From contig JAICMT010000030.1 of NCBI GenBank assembly GCA_025929125.1, positions 1-9,838 of the forward strand: a stretch of 9,838 bases of DNA, read 5' to 3'. The notes beneath the pieces were generated by a model. The model was not told the origin of the DNA and made no database searches. It was given only the letters and a program-made list of their open reading frames with translations. This DNA comes from Acidobacteriaceae bacterium. Lineage in GTDB: Bacteria; Acidobacteriota; Terriglobia; Terriglobales; Acidobacteriaceae. The position numbers were made by a program, and so were the translations under genes. This document shows positions 1 to 9,838 of this stretch, one piece after another; position 1 is the first letter of the stretch; every line of letters begins with the position of its first letter.

Positions 1-1107
1 CGAGGTCTCTGTTAGTCCGTAGCCCTCGAGAATGCGAATGCCCACATCCGCGAACCAGCCGGCTGTGTCGATGCCCAGCGGGGCGCCTCCGGAGACGAAC
101 GTTCCCACTCGTCCACCAAAGGCTTCATGAATTTTTGAGAATACCAGCTTGTCAGCGAGTCTCCAGCTTATGGCGCTAGGTGTCTTGCCGGATGCGGTCT
201 GGGTTCGATGCGCTTTCCCGACATTCAGTGCCCAGTTCAGGATGCGTTTCTTTGTTCCGTGGCTCTTGCCTTCAACGCCCTGGCGGATCTTCTCAAACAC
301 GCGCGGGACTCCGACAAAGATGGTTGGGCGGACAGCTTGCATCGCATGGCGCAGGGCATCGATCTTCGGGCAGTAGGCGACGGTTACTCCCTGCAGCATC
401 AGGGCATAATCCAGATGACGCGCGGTTACGTGCGAGAGCGGAAGGAAAGAAATGCAGGAGTCTTTTTCTCCAAAGCCGAAAGGAGCCGTGGAAAGGGTGA
501 AATTGCTGGTGAGATTGCCGTGGGTCAACATGACGCCCTTAGGCTCGCCGGTCGTGCCTGAGGTATAGATGATCGTCGCGAGGTCACTGGGCTGCACACT
601 TTGGCTCTGTGCGTTGAAAGCGGCGTCAGGGATCTGGATCTCACCAGCGCGCGCCACGAGGGAAGAGAAGCTCTCTGCGTTGGGAAAATTCCCTTCTTCC
701 ATGACCACAACATGCTCGAGCGCGGGAAGTTCACCTGCTGCGCAGAGCTTGTCGTACTGTTCTCGCGTGGAGACCGCGACAACCTTGGCTGCGGAGTCGC
801 GCAGCATATAGCCGATCTGTTCCGGGGTCAGCGTCATGTAGAGCGGTACGTCCACTGCGCCGAGCGCGAGCACGGCGAAGTCGACCACGGGCCACTCCCA
901 GCGGTTCTCGCTGAGTAGTGCGACTCGGTCACCTTTGCCGATGCCCCATCCGCTGAGTACAGCGGCGAAGGCTCGGACGCGCCGGTAGGCCTCTGCGGCC
1001 GAAATCGGGTTCCATGCTCCGCTCGTCTCCTGGTACAGCCACGCTGTCTTCTCTCCCCGGTCGGCCATTGCCAAGAACGCGCCGTTCACGGTTTGTACGT
1101 CTTGCAT
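1..1107 (-). CDS. Long-chain acyl-CoA synthetase (AMP-forming), FadD15-like, 3' part missing
   Basis: The first 369 codons of an adenylate-forming enzyme that would activate a fatty acid with ATP to an acyl-adenylate and then to acyl-CoA. The start is ATG at 1107 (reading leftwards), with a purine-rich GGAGAG ribosome-binding site a few bases before it, and the frame is open to the window edge. Residues 181-192 give the AMP-binding P-loop (YTSGTTGEPKGV), followed by LTHGN; residues 222-226 read LPLSH; residues 362-369 give GYGLTETS, the conserved adenylation motif A5. The C-terminal subdomain with the catalytic lysine lies outside the window. Full-length relatives are about 600 residues, so roughly 60 percent is visible. 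The family (AMP-dependent synthetase/ligase, bacterial long-chain type) is clear; chain-length preference cannot be read. It is transcribed away from the ribosomal/RNA polymerase block and has no evident functional link to it. Confidence 0.93.
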   Translation of the reverse strand, partial: MQDVQTVNGAFLAMADRGEKTAWLYQETSGAWNPISAAEAYRRVRAFAAVLSGWGIGKGDRVALLSENRWEWPVVDFAVLALGAVDVPLYMTLTPEQIGYMLRDSAAKVVAVSTREQYDKLCAAGELPALEHVVVMEEGNFPNAESFSSLVARAGEIQIPDAAFNAQSQSVQPSDLATIIYTSGTTGEPKGVMLTHGNLTSNFTLSTAPFGFGEKDSCISFLPLSHVTARHLDYALMLQGVTVAYCPKIDALRHAMQAVRPTIFVGVPRVFEKIRQGVEGKSHGTKKRILNWALNVGKAHRTQTASGKTPSAISWRLADKLVFSKIHEAFGGRVGTFVSGGAPLGIDTAGWFADVGIRILEGYGLTETS

Positions 1108-1274
1108 GCTCTCTCCTGGTTAGCTTTGTGTAGACCGTGAGCGCTGCCGCACCTCTTCGCGACTTTAACATCACACTCCATCTGCTCCACTGGAACTGGT
1201 GCGTAGATTACCAAGTGCAGCCGTCAAGCTCGAACAGTTGGACCGAGGTGGCGCAGAAATAGAAAAAAGATTGT

Positions 1275-1303
1275 TTGACTCCGACTTTCCCTTCCGGCAT
1301 ACT
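1275..1303 (+). promoter_or_regulatory. Probable sigma-70-type promoter of the rplA-rplJ-rplL block
   Basis: The -35 hexamer TTGACT (1275-1280, five of six consensus bases) is followed by exactly 17 bases and then CATACT (1298-1303, four of six) as the -10. The A-rich tract at 1256-1270 directly upstream is placed like an UP element, which is common at highly expressed ribosomal operons. Transcription would start near 1310, giving a leader of about 145 bases. The position in a divergent spacer just before the first ribosomal protein gene supports the call; no start-site data are available. Confidence 0.65.
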
Positions 1304-1407
1304 CTTGATAGAGTGTCTCTGCCTCCGGGCGGAGCCTGGTCACATTTCACCACGGCCGAACGGCTCATCCAGCCAGCGATTTCTATCCAGGCAATTAAGG
1401 GTGGGTT

Positions 1408-1423
1408 CAGTGCGTCAGCACTG
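1408..1423 (+). promoter_or_regulatory. Hairpin in the rplA leader, possible L1 feedback site
   Basis: CAGTGC and GCACTG form a perfect 6-bp stem around the tetraloop GTCA, ending 30 bases before the rplA start. L1 is known to repress translation of its own operon by binding a leader structure that mimics its 23S rRNA site, so a leader element is expected somewhere here. I cannot match this hairpin to the L1 recognition fold, so the regulatory role is an inference. It lacks a T tract and is not a terminator. Confidence 0.35.
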
Positions 1424-1453
1424 CCGGGTTCGTGCGGTGGGAGACGAGGAAAC

Positions 1454-2164
1454 ATGCCTAAGAAGCTGTCAAAGAACATTGCAAAGGCGCGTGCATTGGT
1501 TGAACCACGCCCTTATACCCTGACCGACGCTGTCCCCCTGCTGCAAAAGGCCAAGTATGCGAAGTTCGACGAAACCGTCGACCTGACGATGCGCTTGGGT
1601 GTGGATCCAAAACATGCCGACCAGATGGTGCGCGGTACGGTGGTGCTGCCGCATGGTCTCGGTAAGTCGAAGACGGTAGCGGTGATCGCCTCCGGCGACA
1701 ATCTAGCCGCTGCGAAGGCTGCCGGGGCGGAACATGTGGGCGGCGAAGAGATGGTCGAGCGGATCCAGAAGGAAAACTGGACGGATTTCGACGCTCTGAT
1801 CGCCACCCCTGACATGATGCGTTCGGTCGGCCGGCTGGGTAAGGTGTTGGGACCGAAGGGTCTGATGCCCAATCCGAAGACCGGCACCGTGACGACCAAT
1901 GTCGCTGACGCAATCCGGGAAATCAAGGCCGGTAAAGTCGAGTTCCGCACCGACAAGACGGCACTGGTGCACGTCCCGGTGGGTAAGCTCTCGTTCGATT
2001 CCCAGAAGCTCGTTGACAACGCCATGACGGTGATTACCTCGGTGATGAAGGCGAAGCCTTCGGCAGCCAAGGGTAAGTATGTCAAGGGGATCACGCTCAG
2101 CTCCACGATGGGTCCTGGGATTGAGCTTGACTCGGCTGTTACCGAGGCCGCAGGAAAGGCGTAG
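1454..2164 (+). CDS. rplA: 50S ribosomal protein L1
   Basis: A 236-residue protein, normal length for bacterial L1, which builds the mobile L1 stalk of the large subunit, helps release deacylated tRNA from the E site, and in many bacteria represses its own operon. The L1 signature is plain at residues 127-145 ([19 protein letters not shown]). Other family stretches are [18 protein letters not shown] (164-181) and [18 protein letters not shown] (209-226). The ATG at 1454 is chosen because the product then starts MPKKLSKN at the normal L1 N terminus and an AGGA-like ribosome-binding site lies at about 1446-1450; the frame is open 85 codons further upstream, but that part covers the promoter. 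L1 is usually preceded by rplK; here a divergent metabolic gene stands there instead. No frameshift or missing motif is seen. Confidence 0.97.
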   Translation: MPKKLSKNIAKARALVEPRPYTLTDAVPLLQKAKYAKFDETVDLTMRLGVDPKHADQMVRGTVVLPHGLGKSKTVAVIASGDNLAAAKAAGAEHVGGEEMVERIQKENWTDFDALIATPDMMRSVGRLGKVLGPKGLMPNPKTGTVTTNVADAIREIKAGKVEFRTDKTALVHVPVGKLSFDSQKLVDNAMTVITSVMKAKPSAAKGKYVKGITLSSTMGPGIELDSAVTEAAGKA

Positions 2165-2278
2165 AGCGGCCGGTTCCGCTATTCGCTTCGACCCTGCTGC
2201 TGACTGGATTTCGCTTGGGGCTGCCCCCGGGCACTACATATGGCTATTCGAGATCTGGAATAGCGAGAGGTTAGAAAC
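2165..2278 (+). promoter_or_regulatory. Structured rplJ leader, candidate L10-(L7/L12) autoregulatory site
   Basis: The 114-base rplA-rplJ spacer is rich in inverted repeats. AGCGG (2165-2169) can pair with CCGCT (2176-2180). A continuous 8-bp stem with two G-U pairs joins 2213-2220 to 2225-2232 around a 4-base loop. GCTATTC (2243-2249) pairs perfectly with GAATAGC (2258-2264), ending right at the purine-rich ribosome-binding site GAGAGG (2265-2270). A second copy of the upstream strand, CGCTATTC at 2177-2184, can pair with the same GAATAGCG (2258-2265), so two foldings exclude each other. In E. coli and Bacillus the L10-L12 complex represses its mRNA through a leader at this location (Rfam L10_leader). 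I infer the same role here from position and structure, not from a matched consensus. Confidence 0.5.
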
Positions 2279-2977
2279 ATGGCATTGACCAAGGCAAAGA
2301 AGGCGGAGAAGGTTGCGACGCTCGCGAAAGAGCTGGAAACCTCAACCTCTGCGATTATTGGCACCTTTTCGGCGCTGACTGCGAGCAAAGACTTCAGCCT
2401 GCGAAAGACCGTTCGCGAGGCTGGCGGCAGCTACCACGTCGTCAAGAACAAGCTGGCAGCGCGGTCGTCCAAGGGCACAAAGATTGAAGCTGCACTGCAG
2501 GGCCTGAAGGGTGTCTCGTCCGTGGCTTACACTTCGGGCGATCCGGTTGCACTCGCCAAGGCTCTCTCGACCTGGGTGAAGGAGAATGCAGAGTTCACGT
2601 TCAAGCTGGGCATCGTTGACGGCAAGGTGATCACCAGGGAAGAGATTGCCGCACTGGCTACCCTGCCGGGCAAGGAAGAGCTGTTCTCGAAACTCCTATT
2701 CCTGATCAACTCGCCTGCCCAACGGCTCGCCACAGTGATCAACGCAACCGGCCGTGACCTCGCGATTGTTGTGAACCAGGCGGTGGAGCAGAACAAGTTC
2801 ACCGGCTCGGCACCAGCAGCGACTGCCAGTTCGACCCCTCAGCCGCCCTCGCCTGAGGAGACCCATGCAGAGGAGTCGGCAGCCGGCGAGCAGCCTTCGG
2901 GCGCAGCTCAACCTGAGAACTCGACGGCGTCCCAGTCGGGCGAAGCGGCTGACACGGAGCCCGCGGAAGGCGCATAA
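2279..2977 (+). CDS. rplJ: 50S ribosomal protein L10 with long acidic C-terminal tail
   Basis: L10 anchors the flexible L7/L12 stalk to 23S rRNA beside L11. Residues 1 to about 130 form the rRNA-binding domain, including [18 protein letters not shown] (45-62). Residues 132-171 look like the long helix that carries L7/L12 dimers; I see three roughly repeated modules (around 133-144, 146-155 and 157-166, e.g. [11 protein letters not shown]), which would fit three dimers, though this count is an inference. The protein has 232 residues against about 165-180 in most bacteria; the excess is a low-complexity tail from about residue 175, rich in Ala, Pro, Ser, Thr, Glu and Gln, acidic and probably disordered. 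The frame is intact to TAA at 2975-2977 and then rplL follows, so the tail does not look like a frameshift artefact. ATG at 2279 has GAGAGG 8 bases before it and gives the standard N terminus MALTKAKK. Confidence 0.96.
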   Translation: MALTKAKKAEKVATLAKELETSTSAIIGTFSALTASKDFSLRKTVREAGGSYHVVKNKLAARSSKGTKIEAALQGLKGVSSVAYTSGDPVALAKALSTWVKENAEFTFKLGIVDGKVITREEIAALATLPGKEELFSKLLFLINSPAQRLATVINATGRDLAIVVNQAVEQNKFTGSAPAATASSTPQPPSPEETHAEESAAGEQPSGAAQPENSTASQSGEAADTEPAEGA

Positions 2978-3135
2978 AGTTTCGCTCCTCCTTTCGGGGG
3001 CGCTGGTCTGGACGCTTGGTCTGGGCTCCGCCAGCGCATCGGAAACCCGGCGGGAGAGGCAGCCGAAGAGCGGCACGGTCTTCGGGTACGCAATCGGCAG
3101 CACAGATTTTGAATTTGAAATTCAGGAGAAACAAA
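2978..3135 (+). other. rplJ-rplL spacer with an 8-bp stem-loop
   Basis: The 158-base spacer contains GCGCTGG (3000-3006), which pairs perfectly with CCAGCGC (3031-3037) and gains a G-U pair at 3007/3030, leaving a 22-base loop. There is no T run behind it. Near its end lies the symmetrical AT-rich motif GAATTTGAAATTC (3111-3123), then the strong AGGAGA ribosome-binding site of rplL at 3124-3129. A spacer here could let rplL be processed or translated separately, as L7/L12 is needed in several copies per ribosome; that role is an inference. Confidence 0.45.
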
Positions 3136-3513
3136 ATGGCAGACATTCAGCAGTTGGAAGATCAGATCGTATCGCTTAGCCTTCTCGAGGCATCCGAGCT
3201 GGTAAAGAAGCTTGAGGCCCGTCTGGGCGTCTCGGCGGCGGCGGCAGTAGCAGCTGCTCCGGCAGCAGGCGGCGGAGCTGCCGCAGCTGCTCCGGCTGAG
3301 GAGAAGACCGAGTTCACCGTCATCCTGAAGGATGGTGGCGCCAACAAGATTGCGACCATTAAGGCGGTCCGCGAAGTTACCAACCTCGGCCTGAAGGAGG
3401 CTAAGGACCTGGTGGACAGCGCTCCTAAGCCGCTCAAGGAGAACGTTTCCAAGGAAGACGCGGCAGCAATCGCCAAGAAGTTCGACGGCGTTGCCGGGGT
3501 CGAGATCAAGTAA
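3136..3513 (+). CDS. rplL: 50S ribosomal protein L7/L12
   Basis: A 125-residue stalk protein of standard length; its dimers bind the L10 helix and their C-terminal domains recruit and stimulate the translational GTPases (IF2, EF-Tu, EF-G). Residues 1-32 are the dimerisation domain (starts [20 protein letters not shown]). Residues 33-54 form an Ala/Gly/Pro hinge. Residues 55-125 are the C-terminal factor-binding domain with [20 protein letters not shown] (71-90), whose basic residues K71, K76, R79, K87 and K90 match the conserved factor-contact helix; the end is GVEIK. The start at 3136 has AGGAGA 6 bases upstream and gives the family N terminus; a longer open frame from 3016 is ignored. It lies between rplJ and a long spacer before rpoB. 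Confidence 0.98.
   Translation: MADIQQLEDQIVSLSLLEASELVKKLEARLGVSAAAAVAAAPAAGGGAAAAAPAEEKTEFTVILKDGGANKIATIKAVREVTNLGLKEAKDLVDSAPKPLKENVSKEDAAAIAKKFDGVAGVEIK
3250..3296 (+). repeat. 14-bp direct repeat in the L7/L12 hinge
   Basis: GCAGCTGCTCCGGC occurs at 3250-3263 and again at 3283-3296. Both copies lie in the same frame and encode an Ala-Ala-Pro stretch of the flexible hinge. The arrangement suggests growth of the hinge by local duplication, with the spacer bases also being Ala/Gly codons. Confidence 0.7.
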
Positions 3514-3541
3514 GGTTACCCGCAGGTTGGGGGAAGGCTTC

Positions 3542-3571
3542 CGACTGGCCGGACTGTCGTCCGGTCAGTCG
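3542..3571 (+). terminator. 13-bp stem-loop after rplL, candidate partial terminator/attenuator
   Basis: Bases 3542-3554 pair with 3559-3571 in a 13-bp, GC-rich stem with one G-U pair and the tetraloop TGTC, starting 28 bases after the rplL stop. Only TTT follows (3572-3574), so termination would be weak. A leaky terminator between rplL and rpoB is how E. coli lowers RNA polymerase synthesis relative to ribosomal proteins; position and shape fit that, but it could equally be a double-strand RNA cleavage site. Confidence 0.5.
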
Positions 3572-3604
3572 TTTCCATCCCTGGCTGACGGATCCTTTGC
3601 TGTA

Positions 3605-3671
3605 GTGCAAGCGATTACCGGCCGAGGGCTGGAGCTTCGGCTCCGGCAATTCATATTGCCTTCGCTTGCAC
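3605..3671 (+). promoter_or_regulatory. Structured RNA element resembling a three-way junction
   Basis: GTGCAAGCGA (3605-3614) pairs perfectly with TCGCTTGCAC (3662-3671), closing a 47-base interior. Inside, 3628-3635 pairs with 3640-3647 (8 bp, one G-U) around a UUCG loop closed by C-G, the especially stable tetraloop. Next to it GGCAAT (3645-3650) pairs with ATTGCC (3655-3660). The two inner stems share bases 3645-3647, so either the first is shortened to 5 bp or they alternate. No T tract follows. I do not recognise it as a known riboswitch or RNA family. Confidence 0.5.
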
Positions 3672-3694
3672 ATCTCACCGGAAGGTTGTATCCT
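3666..3694 (+). promoter_or_regulatory. Possible internal promoter for rpoB-rpoC
   Basis: TTGCAC (3666-3671) is followed by 17 bases and TATCCT (3689-3694). The -10 keeps the key T, A and final T of the consensus; the -35 keeps only TTG. If real, transcription would begin near 3701 with a leader of about 610 bases before rpoB. The match is modest, and the -35 overlaps the 3' strand of the structured element, so I hold this loosely. Confidence 0.25.
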
Positions 3695-4312
3695 CATATT
3701 TGGCGAACCGCCTCTGCCTTGATTTGCTGGTAGGCAGACAGCGCTTCCAGATACTCGACATTTCTCGTTTCAACCGACGGCGATCTTTCCGGTCCATCCC
3801 GCGTGTTTTGGGTTAGGGGGCCGGCCACGATGCATTCTGGCGGCGGGATGCACTGTGATACAGGCAATACCAGCGGCAGCAAAGCTTGAAGCTAGGCGAG
3901 CTTCAAACGGTGGCAGGCATTCATTCAGAAGTAGAAAAGGTGCAGAAGGCGATCTATGCGCTCGCGGGACGTTCTGTCCTTCCGGGCGCGTCTCTGTGTC
4001 TCCATGGGATCGCCACTCCGGGCGATCAATGCAGCGCCTGGAACAGGACCGTACGCGCACTTTATAGCAGCTCCCGCAGTCCGGTGAAAGCGAAAAGTTC
4101 AGCTGGGCTGTGCATGGATAGGTAAGCAGCAGGCGCAAGGGCGACCTCCGCACTCGAGGGGTGGGGTAAGCCAGAGATGCGCAAAGTAGTCCCGGAGGGC
4201 TGACCCGCCTTCCAGCTTCGCATTCCGGATCACTGCGCAACTCGCCCGTGCGCATCCAGTCCGGCTCGAAGCCTCGAGCAGCAGTGTCAGAGAAGTTCAG
4301 GAGACTAGAAGC

Positions 4313-8785
<4,473 letters not shown>

Positions 8786-8796
8786 TTGGCTTAGTC

Positions 8797-8842
8797 CCTG
8801 CTGCCGGTTTCTGACTGATCTGGTTCAGAAGCTGGCAGCAGG
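8797..8842 (+). other. 18-bp uninterrupted stem-loop between rpoB and rpoC
   Basis: Bases 8797-8814 pair with 8825-8842 without any mismatch (two G-U pairs), closing a 10-base loop; the outer nine pairs are CCTGCTGCC with GGCAGCAGG. It starts 11 bases after the rpoB stop. TTGGC (8786-8790) and GCCAA (8842-8846) could extend it past a bulge. The following sequence is A-rich rather than T-rich, so it is not an intrinsic terminator. Long perfect stems in operon spacers are typical substrates for RNase III or stabilise the upstream mRNA 3' end; which applies here is open. Confidence 0.7.
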
Positions 8843-8856
8843 CCAAAGAATTGAAA

Positions 8857-8880
8857 AGCTTCTGGCTACAACTGGAAGCT
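8857..8880 (+). other. Second stem-loop in the rpoB-rpoC spacer
   Basis: AGCTTCTGG (8857-8865) pairs with CTGGAAGCT (8872-8880) in 9 bp, two of them G-U, around a 6-base loop. It sits 14 bases after the larger stem-loop and directly before the small open frame at 8881. No T tract follows. Confidence 0.45.
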
Positions 8881-8973
8881 ATGCAAGACCCAAAACTGAA
8901 AAAGCACAAGATCCAGAACCAGAACCAAAGGCATCGCGATGCGCCTCAAGTCACCGCGCGAATTGAAAGGTAA
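8881..8973 (+). CDS. Possible 30-codon small ORF between rpoB and rpoC
   Basis: ATG at 8881 opens 30 codons to TAA at 8971-8973. The peptide is very basic and rich in Lys, Gln, Asn and Arg (begins MQDPKLKKHKIQNQNQ), with no membrane segment or recognised domain. GGAAG at 8874-8878 could be a weak ribosome-binding site but is only 2 bases from the ATG and is buried in a hairpin. The frame also covers a perfect 12-bp palindrome, GCATCGCGATGC (8931-8942). It may simply be a chance open frame in an A-rich spacer. Confidence 0.15.
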   Translation: MQDPKLKKHKIQNQNQRHRDAPQVTARIER

Positions 8974-9009
8974 CCGCAGCCCACCCGCTGCACAACGGAG
9001 ACGCCAAAT

Positions 9010-9838
<829 letters not shown>

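Larger units (their letters stand above)
1108..1453. other. Divergent intergenic region between acyl-CoA synthetase and rplA
   Basis: These 346 bases separate two divergent genes. The plus strand stays open in the rplA frame from 1199, but the translation upstream of 1454 resembles nothing in the L1 family and the stretch contains a convincing promoter, so I treat it as non-coding. It holds an A-rich tract (1256-1270), a promoter for rplA (1275-1303), a small hairpin (1323-1326 with 1331-1334) and a stronger one just before rplA (1408-1423). I found no convincing promoter for the minus-strand gene; the nearest -35-like hexamer, TTGACG on the minus strand around 1233-1238, has no well-spaced -10 partner. 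Confidence 0.7.
3514..4312 (+). other. 799-base rplL-rpoB spacer, structured, no convincing gene
   Basis: I find no protein gene here: short open frames exist on both strands, but none has a ribosome-binding site and a recognisable product. Besides the 13-bp stem and the junction-like element listed separately, there are perfect hairpins at 3886-3906 (8-bp stem TTGAAGCT/AGCTTCAA, 5-base loop), 4008-4027 (GATCGCC/GGCGATC, 6-base loop), and 4264-4279 (GCTCGA/TCGAGC, 4-base loop, 33 bases before rpoB), plus a 7-bp stem with one G-U pair at 4194-4213. E. coli has about 320 bases here with an attenuator and an RNase III site, so the region is known to be regulatory in other bacteria. Confidence 0.6.

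Noticed and set aside
1199..1453. N-terminal extension of rplA by 85 codons
   Set aside because: The extra residues do not match L1 and cover the promoter and leader hairpin; the internal ATG at 1454 has a ribosome-binding site and gives the normal N terminus.
3628..3660. UUCG hairpin as an intrinsic terminator
   Set aside because: No T tract follows the stem; the next bases form another hairpin.
3694..3882. Short minus-strand frame whose end (NVEYLEALSAYQQIKAEAVR) reads like real protein
   Set aside because: It starts at TTG without a ribosome-binding site, is closed by a stop just upstream, and I cannot assign the stretch to any family. A gene remnant is possible but unsupported.
3886..4125. 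79-codon plus-strand frame in the rplL-rpoB spacer starting at TTG
   Set aside because: No ribosome-binding site, the start lies in a perfect hairpin, and the product is not recognisable.
3514..4312. tRNA, CRISPR array or insertion sequence in the long spacer
   Set aside because: No cloverleaf with a T-loop motif, no regularly spaced repeats, and no transposase or terminal inverted repeats were seen.

Overview
The window looks like a piece of a chromosome from the phylum Acidobacteriota, probably the Acidobacteriaceae group (Granulicella, Terriglobus or Edaphobacter relatives). I infer this from the style of the RpoB, RpoC and L7/L12 proteins and from the GC-rich coding sequence; no search was run, so the placement is moderate.

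Layout: positions 1-1107 (minus strand) hold the 5' part of a long-chain acyl-CoA synthetase gene that runs off the left edge. A 346-base divergent spacer follows, with a good sigma-70-like promoter for the plus-strand block. Then come five plus-strand genes of the classical ribosomal protein/RNA polymerase cluster: rplA (L1), rplJ (L10 with an unusual acidic tail), rplL (L7/L12), rpoB (beta subunit, 1490 residues) and the first 276 codons of rpoC (beta' subunit), cut by the right edge. The usual rplK (L11) gene is not in front of rplA; rplA is instead the first gene after the divergent promoter.

The genes make parts of two machines that bacteria balance against each other: the ribosomal L1 arm and L10/L12 stalk, and the RNA polymerase catalytic core. 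The spacers between them are long for this cluster (114, 158, 799 and 224 bases) and carry strong inverted repeats: two competing foldings ahead of rplJ, a 13-bp stem just after rplL, a three-way-junction-like element further into the rplL-rpoB spacer, and an uninterrupted 18-bp stem between rpoB and rpoC. These are plausible sites for autoregulation, attenuation or RNA processing, but none is proven by sequence alone.

The most striking protein feature is in RpoB: an insertion of about 65 residues near the N terminus (about residues 79-143) carrying four cysteine pairs, which reads as two consecutive zinc ribbons. The first has the same cysteine spacing as the zinc-binding domain of the beta' subunit encoded downstream, plus several matching residues. 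It is the best candidate here for something under-described.
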